5,331 nt of DNA from Oscillibacter sp. CAG:241 (GCA_000435975.1 FR884129.1:1-5331), one strand, 5' to 3'. Shown: positions 1 through 5,209, counted from the stretch's first letter. A program made the numbers and translations. The notes: a model not told the origin generated them from the sequence alone.

Positions 1-35
1 CTCATTCCCCAGTTCAAATCTGGGTGTCACCTCCA
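1..35 (+). tRNA. tRNA-Cys, 3' half (partial)
   Basis: The T-arm is plain: CCCAG (8-12), loop TTCAAAT (13-19), CTGGG (20-24). It is followed by the 3' acceptor strand TGTCACC (25-31), discriminator T (32) and encoded CCA (33-35). U73 is a cysteine identity base in bacteria. The acceptor strand pairs perfectly with GGTGACA at 5294-5300 of the right-hand tRNA-Cys, so the two halves belong to the same tRNA type. Bases 1-2 would be the end of the anticodon stem; the rest of the gene lies outside the window. Confidence 0.9.
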
Positions 36-41
36 TAAGTT

Positions 42-80
42 AGGATTCTGAGCAGAAATGCTTGGAATCCTTTCTTTTTT
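42..80 (+). terminator. Intrinsic terminator after tRNA-Cys
   Basis: A 13-bp stem pairs 42-54 with 59-71. Eleven pairs are Watson-Crick and two are adjacent G.T wobbles (49/64 and 50/63). The loop is a GAAA tetraloop (55-58), and TTTCTTTTTT follows at 71-80. Six bases separate it from the tRNA CCA end. It should end tRNA transcription, so the integrase probably has its own promoter or depends on weak readthrough. Confidence 0.9.
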
Positions 81-158
81 GCGCTGAAAAGTTGCATAAT
101 TGCAATGGAGAGGCTCTGAGCTTTCCCCGAAAATCCATTCTTGAATGAGGGTTTGCAG

Positions 159-165
159 AAAGGAG
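159..165 (+). promoter_or_regulatory. Ribosome binding site of the integrase gene
   Basis: AAAGGAG lies six bases before the ATG at 172. An upstream in-frame ATG at 145 has no comparable site, so 172 is chosen as the start. Confidence 0.8.
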
Positions 166-171
166 CATCCC

Positions 172-1110
172 ATGAGAATGCGGAAAATCGTCGAAGCGAA
201 GGAACGCCCTACACTGGAGGCTGCGGCGAAGGAGTTTCTTGCTGTCAAACAGGCGCAAATGCTCAGTGATGAGACGATGCATGACTATCAAGCCCAGCTG
301 GAGCGTTTTGTCTGCGGCAGCAGGAACAGCACGGAATACTCTCTCCTGGAGCAGGACACACTGGCCTTTTTTGCCGCGATACCTGATACCAGCCCTGCAC
401 GCTATAACAAACCGTACCAGTACATCAGCGCCTTTTTCAACTGGATGGTGCGGCAGGAGTATATTCCGAAAAATCCTATCACGGCCAACGAGCTGAAAAA
501 GCGCCGCGATGAGGGGAACATCAAGCCGGTTTCCGTAAGTGATTTGCAGCGCTTTATGAATTGCCTGGATAGAAAGAGCTATACAGGGATGAGAACGTAT
601 ACCATTGTGCTGGTGATGATGGATTGCGGCATCCGCACAAAAGAATTGCTTGGATTGCGGGACAGCGATTTCAATGCGATGGAGCATACGCTGAGAGTCA
701 GTAAGACCGTGGCAAAAACGAGACGTGAGCGGCTGCTGTATCTAAGCCCGCAGACGGCAAAGGCTGTCGCAACTTTCATCCGCATGAAGCCGGAGGAGTG
801 GGAGAATTGGCTGTTTCCTAATTACGAGGGCAGCCGCCTGACCACGACCTATCTGGACAAAGACTTTGCTAAGGTCAGCCGCCTGAGCGGCGTCAAAATC
901 ACGCCGTATCAGTTGAGGCATAGTTTTGCCACGCTGTATCTCCAAAATGGCGGAGACCTGTTCACACTGCAAAAGCAGATGGGACACAGTGACTTGCGGA
1001 TGACCAAGCGCTATACCGAAATAGACGATGGCTTTCTGCAGCTGCAGCATACGGCGTTCAGTCCGGTCAACCTGCTGGGCCAGAAGCAAAAGGTTATTAA
1101 GGTCAACTGA
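172..1110 (+). CDS. Tyrosine recombinase/integrase
   Basis: A 312-aa phage/island-type tyrosine recombinase, expected to excise and integrate the element by strand exchange at the tRNA-Cys attachment site. The N-terminal part (about 12-110) looks like a SAM-like core-binding domain, ending in NWMVRQEYIPKNP. The catalytic domain follows. Arginine I is R155 in DCGIRTKELLGL, and the beta-hairpin lysine is K178 or K182 in the SKTVAKTRRERLLYL stretch. The second box reads TPYQLRHSFATL, with R249 present but the usual first His replaced by Y246. The third box is GHSDLRMTKRYTEI, with H272 and the nucleophile Y281. Length fits the family and there is no frameshift. It sits about 130 bp inside the tRNA end, as integrases of tRNA-targeting elements do. 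No clear promoter is seen; CATAAT at 95-100 is a weak -10 candidate. No excisionase is recognised. Confidence 0.93.
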   Translation: MRMRKIVEAKERPTLEAAAKEFLAVKQAQMLSDETMHDYQAQLERFVCGSRNSTEYSLLEQDTLAFFAAIPDTSPARYNKPYQYISAFFNWMVRQEYIPKNPITANELKKRRDEGNIKPVSVSDLQRFMNCLDRKSYTGMRTYTIVLVMMDCGIRTKELLGLRDSDFNAMEHTLRVSKTVAKTRRERLLYLSPQTAKAVATFIRMKPEEWENWLFPNYEGSRLTTTYLDKDFAKVSRLSGVKITPYQLRHSFATLYLQNGGDLFTLQKQMGHSDLRMTKRYTEIDDGFLQLQHTAFSPVNLLGQKQKVIKVN

Positions 1111-1118
1111 ATATGCAA

Positions 1119-1146
1119 AAAGGGGGAGCGTGGGTGCTCTCCCTTT
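1119..1146 (+). terminator. Hairpin after the integrase gene, possible terminator
   Basis: An 11-bp stem pairs 1119-1129 with 1136-1146 through one central G.T wobble, with a 6-base loop. It starts eight bases after the int stop codon. The descending arm ends in only three T residues and no longer U-tract follows. It is therefore a weak or Rho-assisted terminator, or an mRNA-stabilising structure. Confidence 0.5.
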
Positions 1147-1158
1147 GCTGTTGGGGGG

Positions 1159-1236
1159 AGGCTTTGTAAACAAGTTGAGGAGCTGACGGGAATCAGTAAG
1201 AGTACGCTGATACGGGAGAGGAAAAAATTGCGTTAA
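1159..1236 (+). pseudogene. HTH tail relic resembling a recombinase C-terminus
   Basis: The frame continues directly from the integrase stop. From about 1159 it encodes LCKQVEELTGISKSTLIRER plus KKLR, ending at TAA 1234-1236. The pattern LTGISKSTLIRE resembles the recognition helix-turn-helix found at the C-terminus of resolvase-like recombinases and related HTH_7-type domains. There is no good start codon or ribosome binding site. The frame is open back to the int stop (42 codons), but the part over the hairpin is low complexity. Most likely it is the tail of a decayed recombinase or HTH protein. The resemblance is short and could be chance. Confidence 0.4.
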
Positions 1237-1279
1237 AAACGATAATTTCCTGGAATCCTCGTTATATAAGGGCTATCGT
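1235..1279 (-). terminator. Possible terminator of the HTH regulator gene
   Basis: Read on the minus strand, ACGATA (complement of 1274-1279) pairs with TATCGT (complement of 1239-1244) and is followed by a run of T (complement of 1235-1239). The 29-base loop is long. A competing 5-bp pairing AACGA/TCGTT (1238-1242 with 1259-1263) exists. It lies 18 bases beyond the regulator stop codon, so the place is right but the structure is weak. Confidence 0.35.
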
Positions 1280-1297
1280 CAAGTGTGGGGTTTGCGG

Positions 1298-1516
1298 CTA
1301 TAGTATTTGATCGTCGCTCGAGGGGATATATGTCATAATGTCTTGCACTTGGCAGTTCAGAATACGGCATAAGTCATTGATTGTAGTTGTATTCAAAGGC
1401 TTATTCTTACGCAGTTTATCAATCGTAGAGCTGGAAATGTGATGATTTTTAATCAGCGAGTAAGTGGATTCCTTCGATGTTTTCAGTGTGTTCCAAAAGG
1501 CGTCATAGCTTATCAT
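1298..1516 (-). CDS. Small Cro/CI (XRE)-family HTH transcriptional regulator
   Basis: A 72-aa protein that is essentially one helix-turn-helix domain of the YozG/HTH_26 type. The N-terminus is MISYDAFWNTLKTS, then YSLIKNHHISSSTIDKLRKNK forms the HTH (about residues 19-39). TTTINDLCRILNCQVQDIMTYIP follows, the conserved closing helices of this family. The start is supported by GGGAGGA (complement of 1523-1529) six bases before the ATG. It is transcribed away from the lipoprotein operon. The shared 125-bp gap contains a perfect palindrome at 1527-1553, so autoregulation and control of the operon are likely but unproven. Its AT content is higher than that of the integrase or helicase. In related proteins the domain works as a DNA-binding dimer, often in phages and integrative elements. 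Length is normal for the family. Confidence 0.88.
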   Translation of the reverse strand: MISYDAFWNTLKTSKESTYSLIKNHHISSSTIDKLRKNKPLNTTTINDLCRILNCQVQDIMTYIPSSDDQIL

Positions 1517-1526
1517 GCGTATTCCT

Positions 1527-1553
1527 CCCTAAGATAATATTTTTATCTTAGGG
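1527..1553. promoter_or_regulatory. Perfect palindrome, candidate operator of the HTH regulator
   Basis: CCCTAAGATAA (1527-1537) and TTATCTTAGGG (1543-1553) are exact inverted copies around TATTT. The palindrome lies ten bases upstream of the regulator start and 13 bases before the -35 of the divergent promoter. Its GGG arm is also part of the regulator ribosome binding site (complement of 1523-1529), so in RNA it could fold over that site. A minus-strand -10-like TATTAT (complement of 1534-1539) with TGGTCA (complement of 1556-1561) 16 bases away would place the regulator promoter on the palindrome, favouring a DNA operator. Confidence 0.7.
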
Positions 1554-1566
1554 TGTGACCACGATA

Positions 1567-1595
1567 TTGACTATAGTCGTTAAAAAGACTATAAT
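1567..1595 (+). promoter_or_regulatory. Sigma-A type promoter of the lipoprotein operon
   Basis: TTGACT (1567-1572), a 17-base spacer and a perfect TATAAT (1590-1595) lie 46 bases before the lipoprotein ATG. A 7-bp inverted repeat, TATAGTC (1572-1578) and GACTATA (1587-1593), overlaps spacer and -10. The first half sits inside a 10-bp palindrome GACTATAGTC (1569-1578). These could be a repressor site. A second small inverted repeat, TGTAC-TTAT-GTACA, follows at 1604-1617 near the expected transcript start. Confidence 0.85.
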
Positions 1596-1630
1596 ATTTA
1601 TGGTGTACTTATGTACAAATATGTTCATTT

Positions 1631-1636
1631 GGGAGG
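1631..1636 (+). promoter_or_regulatory. Ribosome binding site of the lipoprotein gene
   Basis: GGGAGG lies five bases before the ATG at 1642. It fixes the start there rather than at an in-frame ATG at 1555, which would place the lipoprotein signal 29 residues inside the protein and start upstream of the promoter. Confidence 0.85.
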
Positions 1637-1641
1637 AAACA

Positions 1642-2382
1642 ATGAAGAAAAGCTATCAAGTGATCGTGTCTATTTTCTGCGCGGCGTTATTGCTAATGAG
1701 CCTGAGTGCATGTTCATGCAGACATGAGTGGACAGACGCAACCTGCACAGAGCCCAAAGTATGTTCAAAGTGTGGAGAGACCGAAGGAGACGCCTTGGGC
1801 CACAGTTGGGGGAGTTGGAAGGTGGAAAAAAAGGCAACTGCGACTGAAAGTGGTACAAAAGAACAAACTTGTTCGCGGTGCGGAAAGACACAGACTACAT
1901 CCTATGCAATTGAAAGTCTGGTTGAGGAGGGACATCTTTTGCTGAGCCCGAAAGATTTCTGTGTGCTTCTTACGCAGAATCTATATTGTCAGCAGGCGGA
2001 ACTGAACAAACGTGCTGGCGAAATGGTTGCAGGTGTCACGGGCGTAGGAGGCTTTGATCCAAATTACACGGACGGAGAAGCCATAGCGGCTATTCTTTTT
2101 TCTGATGGCGAGGTTGTAATGGACGCAGAAGATGAAAACAGCGCCTCGATCAAGATACTCACAGTAAAGTTCTTCACAGAAGATGAAGACAAGATCGCAA
2201 AAACTATGATGGGTATCATTGAGACATGTGATGTCGCGGCGGATACAGTTCAAGCAGGTAATATTGGAAAACAGATTGTGCGTGCATATCAAGAAGGAAA
2301 TGTATATAACGATGAAGCGGGTATCACCTATGGACTTACCAGAGTGAATGGCCAGTACATATTTATGATAACATTCAACTAA
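1642..2382 (+). CDS. Predicted lipoprotein with two zinc-ribbon-like CxxC units
   Basis: A 246-aa exported protein. The signal peptide is MKK, then hydrophobic residues 5-20, then the lipobox LSAC with C24 as the likely lipidated residue. This places the protein on the outer face of the membrane. Residues 26-56 form a unit of the type CRHEWTDATC..CSKCGETEG..GHSW with C35, C41 and C44. Residues 57-84 form a second unit with C77 and C80 (CSRCGK), in which the position matching C35 is no longer Cys. Such units recur in surface proteins of gut Clostridia and are presumed to bind metal; their function is unknown. Residues 90-246 are acidic, with no family I recognise. The gene is first of a likely two-gene operon behind the promoter at 1567-1595, divergent from the HTH regulator. 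The role in the element is not evident: surface modification, phage-entry interference or unrelated cargo are all possible. Confidence 0.82.
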   Translation: MKKSYQVIVSIFCAALLLMSLSACSCRHEWTDATCTEPKVCSKCGETEGDALGHSWGSWKVEKKATATESGTKEQTCSRCGKTQTTSYAIESLVEEGHLLLSPKDFCVLLTQNLYCQQAELNKRAGEMVAGVTGVGGFDPNYTDGEAIAAILFSDGEVVMDAEDENSASIKILTVKFFTEDEDKIAKTMMGIIETCDVAADTVQAGNIGKQIVRAYQEGNVYNDEAGITYGLTRVNGQYIFMITFN

Positions 2383-2434
2383 CTAATAGATGTCATAAAT
2401 ATAGCTATGAGATAGTAAAAGGAGAAAATCAGGC

Positions 2435-2887
2435 ATGAAGCGTTTCTTGAAACGAATAGGGATAATTGTGGCAGTCATCGTAGGAATCATTCTCGCGTTG
2501 TTTGTTATCTTCTGCGTGACCCATCCCAATGAAACGAAGCAGGTGCCCGAAGGCAACGCGACAAATCACCCATCCGCGCCTTCATCGGCATCTCAGTCTG
2601 AAACCATAGATACTGTAGACAGGATTGTTAAGGAGACTCTTGGCAGCGATGTAATTGAAACAAGATTTGAAGATGACACTTACTATATCCTCATGAAGGT
2701 CAACGGTGTGGACTCGGCTTTCACAATTATTGCGTCAGAGTTAAATGACGCCCTTGATGGGTTAAGCGAAAGAATCAACGACTCGTTTTCTGTTGATTGC
2801 GTTATCTTCGTTGTTGATGATACGACCCACGACAGTCTCTTATATGCAACACGAAACGGAATTGATATTACCAGTTACATGAATTAA
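2435..2887 (+). CDS. Small membrane-anchored protein of unknown function
   Basis: A 150-aa protein with a basic N-terminus (MKRFLKR), one hydrophobic segment (about 8-29) and a Ser/Thr/Pro/Asn-rich linker (about 31-58). An acidic, probably extracytoplasmic domain follows (about 59-150), with the stretches TVDRIVKETLGSD and FEDDTYYILMKVNG. There is no Cys in a lipobox context, so it looks like an uncleaved membrane anchor. AAAAGGAG (2417-2424) lies ten bases before the ATG, slightly long but usable. It begins 52 bases after the lipoprotein stop with no terminator between, so cotranscription is likely. I do not recognise the family. The pairing with a lipoprotein suggests both act at the cell surface, perhaps together. 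Confidence 0.75.
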   Translation: MKRFLKRIGIIVAVIVGIILALFVIFCVTHPNETKQVPEGNATNHPSAPSSASQSETIDTVDRIVKETLGSDVIETRFEDDTYYILMKVNGVDSAFTIIASELNDALDGLSERINDSFSVDCVIFVVDDTTHDSLLYATRNGIDITSYMN

Positions 2888-2939
2888 CGTCCACCAAGGA
2901 TATTCGGCTCAGAGACTATCATTGGCTGATATAATCGCA

Positions 2940-2976
2940 AACAGGCCACGAGGACGCTGCATCCCCGTGGCTTGTT
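2940..2976 (+). terminator. Strong hairpin after the envelope operon
   Basis: AACAGGCCACG (2940-2950) pairs with CGTGGCTTGTT (2966-2976) through one G.T wobble. After an A/C mismatch, GG (2952-2953) pairs with CC (2963-2964). The lower stem and following bases are T-rich (TTGTTCCTTACTTT). It lies 52 bases past the stop at 2887. On the minus strand the matching AACA side gives a TGTT exit, so it may work from both sides between convergent genes. Confidence 0.65.
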
Positions 2977-3017
2977 CCTTACTTTATGCCCTTGTTCTGT
3001 CTAACCCCATCTTGTAC

Positions 3018-3037
3018 GCCCCCGTCTCATCGGGGGC
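3018..3037. repeat. GC-rich hairpin
   Basis: GCCCCCG (3018-3024) and CGGGGGC (3031-3037) form a perfect 7-bp stem with loop TCTCAT. The second arm can instead pair GGGC (3034-3037) with GCCC (3042-3045) around TAAC, so two mutually exclusive folds are available. Confidence 0.75.
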
Positions 3038-3053
3038 TAACGCCCGGACTGCA

Positions 3054-3110
3054 TAATTTCTTTTCATTCTCGCATTCTGCCGCTGCGAATGCAAGAATGA
3101 AACGAAATTA
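3054..3110. repeat. Long inverted repeat, 24-base arms
   Basis: Arms 3054-3077 and 3087-3110 pair at 22 of 24 positions; the mismatches are T3061/C3103 and C3071/A3093. The loop TGCCGCTGC has nine bases. Outer parts are A/T-rich (TAATTTC, GAAATTA) and the inner part reads GCATTC/GAATGC. It is too long and lacks the flanking T-run expected of a simple terminator. Confidence 0.85.
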
Positions 3111-3124
3111 CTTGTCCCTTCCTC

Positions 3125-3161
3125 CCGGATATAGCACGCTGTCGCTACTATACCCGTCCGG
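3125..3161. repeat. Bulged inverted repeat
   Basis: CCGGATATAG (3125-3134) pairs with CTATA (3148-3152) and TCCGG (3157-3161), leaving a CCCG bulge (3153-3156) and a 13-base loop. An alternative inner stem is TAGC (3132-3135) with GCTA (3144-3147). Confidence 0.6.
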
Positions 3162-3227
3162 AATAATTCACTTTTTCTTTGCTTTGGTTTCACAATGGGA
3201 ACAAAAACGTGAAAAATTGGATTTCCT

Positions 3228-4928
3228 TTATAAGTCAATTTCTATCCCATCCGGCACAACTGATTCCCCGGTTTCCTGGCGGGTGATTATAATCTGACCG
3301 GAACCGTTTCGCCCACATCTGGCAAGCTGAAACCCGATATGCTTTAATGCTGCTCCCAAGTTGCGTATCGGAAGCGACATACCCGCAATTCTATTTCCAT
3401 ATGGTTCAAGGCGGCGATTGATAAAGTTTCTGATCGCCTCTGCATCCCCTCGTTGGATCTGACGGTTCAAATAGTCGTGCAAAATCAGATAATTTTCCAC
3501 AATTTCAGCTACTTCGTCATCGGACGGAGCAGAACCGCCATACAGATAGATGGTGGAGTATGGAAACCACTGCTTAAACAACTGACTGCCGCAATCACCT
3601 GCCTGGTTGACCGGGTCTGACCAATGCTTAATGTATTCGGAAAAGTCGCGAACACCCCTTGTATATTCCTGGATTCCGTGTATTCTTCCCTCGTATACTT
3701 CAAATCGTCGGGATATGGTGCTGTAACAAATGCAGGAAAACATTTTTTCAACGGATGCAATGAGCCGATCTTCGATGGAGAATGCGCGTTCTGTGCTGTT
3801 TCTGTTGCAGTAGTTGTTCAGGTAATCCTGATAGGTCTGGTTTACGGCTTCCACGCAATTCCTGTTGATATCCGCTGTAAAATTGGAGAGATAGTCGCAG
3901 GTCTGCGCGGCATCGCGAATGATATAGAGGGTACGGAGTCCGTTTCTGACACGTCCGGCCATTTGAACCAAATCCGCCGCATAGTGACTCTCGCAATACA
4001 TGGCGGGAATGTCCTTGTCGTTGATGTTGATTCCTTCCTTGCCCTTTGAGGTGGTAAAGAGAATACGGACATTGGCAGGCAGACACTCTTTTGTTTTGAG
4101 GGACTCAATAACAGCGGCTTTCTTCTTCACCAGGGTTTCCGAAAAATGCATATCATCCGCATTATCTGCATAGAGAACGCCTATATCATCCTCACTGATT
4201 CCATGATTGGTGAAGTATCTTATGTGGCTTGTCATGCTTTTTATGGTGTTTACGAAATAGACCACTCGATCGTTGCCTTCTGAAAGCATGGACAGTATTT
4301 TTCGCCTTGCAAAACTCCCGGAGACAATATCGACTCTTTCAGGGGTGACATGGCGGCACTGCTGGAAATAGTCCACAAGGTGTACGCGATGCGCCTGATC
4401 ATCCAGAAGCCACTGTATAGGAGACAATGTGCCGGTCATAAAAATGAATTTGCACTTGCTGGGCTGCTTGATTGCGAACCGGATGAACTTCTCTATATAG
4501 AAGGGATCGTTTGCAAAGGTTGCATCTGTGGACAGCGAATGGCATTCGTCCAGGACAATCAGGTCAAACTTGTTCCAAAGATAGGTCTGACTGTCTGACG
4601 GGGAGAAACGATTGCGCACGAATTTTGCAAAGCCGAAGTTGGTGCAGACCACACAACGGGTTATATCGGAGTACAGACACTCAAATTCCCATTCTGACCT
4701 GTCCAACAGTTTATCCAAGTCTATCCAGCGGTCAGCACCTAACTTTTTCGCCTGGGCATCCGCTGTGATCTGGCGGGAGGTAATCAAAAGGATGCGCTTT
4801 CCTTCCTGAGCCAGTTTCCGTATCCAGCCGTTCTTTCCGCTGCCGACGCCGGAGTATATCTGGATAAAACGATATGGCGCAATGTCGTTCTGGTAGCTGA
4901 TTACATCGGATAAATACCGATCGGGCAT
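3228..4928 (-). CDS. Superfamily 2 DEAD/DEAH-like helicase
   Basis: A 566-aa protein expected to couple ATP hydrolysis to movement on or remodelling of DNA or RNA. Visible motifs in order: motif I IYSGVGSGKN (24-33), where Asn replaces the usual Thr/Ser after Lys; Ia ILLITSRQ (46-53); II LIVLDECHSL (123-132, DECH); III MTGTLSP (164-170); IV-like VVYFVNTIK (222-230); V ILFTTSKGKEGININ (289-303); VI QMAGRVRNG (322-330). Both RecA-like domains are therefore complete. The roughly 200-residue C-terminal part (about 360-566) matches no nuclease or other domain I recognise; the end (517-550, LGAALKHIGFQLARCGRNGSG) could be a winged-helix-like DNA-binding tail. GAGGTGA (complement of 4935-4941) lies six bases before the ATG. 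The gene stands alone, facing the hairpin block. The Q-GRVR motif VI and DECH box are loosely like herpes-type origin-binding helicases, but the assignment is open. Replication helicase or defence/maintenance cargo are both possible. Confidence 0.85.
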   Translation of the reverse strand: MPDRYLSDVISYQNDIAPYRFIQIYSGVGSGKNGWIRKLAQEGKRILLITSRQITADAQAKKLGADRWIDLDKLLDRSEWEFECLYSDITRCVVCTNFGFAKFVRNRFSPSDSQTYLWNKFDLIVLDECHSLSTDATFANDPFYIEKFIRFAIKQPSKCKFIFMTGTLSPIQWLLDDQAHRVHLVDYFQQCRHVTPERVDIVSGSFARRKILSMLSEGNDRVVYFVNTIKSMTSHIRYFTNHGISEDDIGVLYADNADDMHFSETLVKKKAAVIESLKTKECLPANVRILFTTSKGKEGININDKDIPAMYCESHYAADLVQMAGRVRNGLRTLYIIRDAAQTCDYLSNFTADINRNCVEAVNQTYQDYLNNYCNRNSTERAFSIEDRLIASVEKMFSCICYSTISRRFEVYEGRIHGIQEYTRGVRDFSEYIKHWSDPVNQAGDCGSQLFKQWFPYSTIYLYGGSAPSDDEVAEIVENYLILHDYLNRQIQRGDAEAIRNFINRRLEPYGNRIAGMSLPIRNLGAALKHIGFQLARCGRNGSGQIIITRQETGESVVPDGIEIDL

Positions 4929-4949
4929 AAAAAATCACCTCACACTCAT

Positions 4950-4978
4950 ATATTACACCTTCACGACAGCGGCGGCAA
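4950..4978 (-). promoter_or_regulatory. Candidate promoter of the helicase gene
   Basis: On the minus strand, TTGCCG (complement of 4973-4978), 17 bases and TAATAT (complement of 4950-4955) precede the helicase ATG by 21 bases. The -10 is good and the -35 moderate. The implied leader would be only about 15 bases. Confidence 0.5.
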
Positions 4979-5000
4979 CTATGATAATGGAAAACAGGCA

Positions 5001-5038
5001 GGAATATCGTATTTGGAAGCAAATTCCTTGCATATTCC
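5001..5038. repeat. Cluster of GGAATWTGC-like short repeats
   Basis: On the minus strand, GGAATATGCAA (complement of 5028-5038) is followed directly by GGAATTTGCTT (complement of 5017-5027): two adjacent 11-base units differing at three positions. A third, inverted copy, GGAATATCGTA, lies at 5001-5011, so GGAATAT/ATATTCC also close a 38-base inverted repeat. The cluster is about 75-110 bases upstream of the helicase start. Confidence 0.5.
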
Positions 5039-5152
5039 GGCGAATAACTGTGGAGAAAAATCGTCACAAAAGGCAGTGCGCAGGACAGCATCCTAACGTG
5101 TGTCTTGTATATTTCTATGTTGCCTGTGGTTTTAAGCACCCCCTTTTGGGCG

Positions 5153-5185
5153 CGGGTGCATAGTCCATTCCTGCACCCGGTTTTC
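5153..5185 (+). terminator. Hairpin with short T-run, possible terminator
   Basis: CGGGTGCA (5153-5160) and TGCACCCG (5172-5179) form a perfect 8-bp stem with an 11-base loop, followed by GTTTTCT. It would shield the downstream tRNA promoter from plus-strand transcription out of the element. Alternatively it is a recombinase or protein binding site. Confidence 0.5.
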
Positions 5186-5209
5186 TCTGGAAAATCAGAT
5201 GAGGGTTTG

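Larger units (their letters stand above)
2888..3227. other. Gene-free, hairpin-rich intergenic block
   Basis: Between the convergent envelope operon and helicase gene I find no convincing coding region; the short open frames here lack ribosome binding sites and run through inverted repeats. The block instead holds five inverted repeats in series: 2940-2976, 3018-3037, 3054-3110, 3125-3161 and, more weakly, 3167-3213. CTTGT occurs at 2971, 2991, 3011 and 3111. Two convergent terminators would need far less, so a structured RNA, a replication or transfer origin, or a dispersed palindromic repeat is possible. The sequence does not tell which. Confidence 0.6.

Noticed and set aside
40..687. Long open frame on the minus strand opposite the integrase
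   Set aside because: It is antisense to a clear tyrosine recombinase and also crosses the tRNA terminator; no recognisable domain or ribosome binding site.
3018..3045. Possible hammerhead-like core (CCGATGAGACGGGG on the minus strand)
   Set aside because: It lacks the CTGATGA and GAAA core elements in the right order; the stem is better explained as a plain GC-rich hairpin.
2940..3213. CRISPR array
   Set aside because: The repeats are inverted within each unit, differ from one another, have irregular spacing, and no cas gene is present.
2940..3213. Retron-type noncoding RNA
   Set aside because: The hairpin-rich layout is suggestive, but no reverse transcriptase gene is present in the window.
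2984..3297. Overlapping short open frames on both strands (2986-3297 + and 2984-3238 -)
   Set aside because: Both run through the inverted repeats, lack ribosome binding sites and have compositions typical of translated palindromes; the plus frame also overlaps the helicase 3' end.
3624..4049. Open frame of 141 codons on the plus strand inside the helicase
   Set aside because: Shadow of the helicase frame; no ribosome binding site and no family resemblance.
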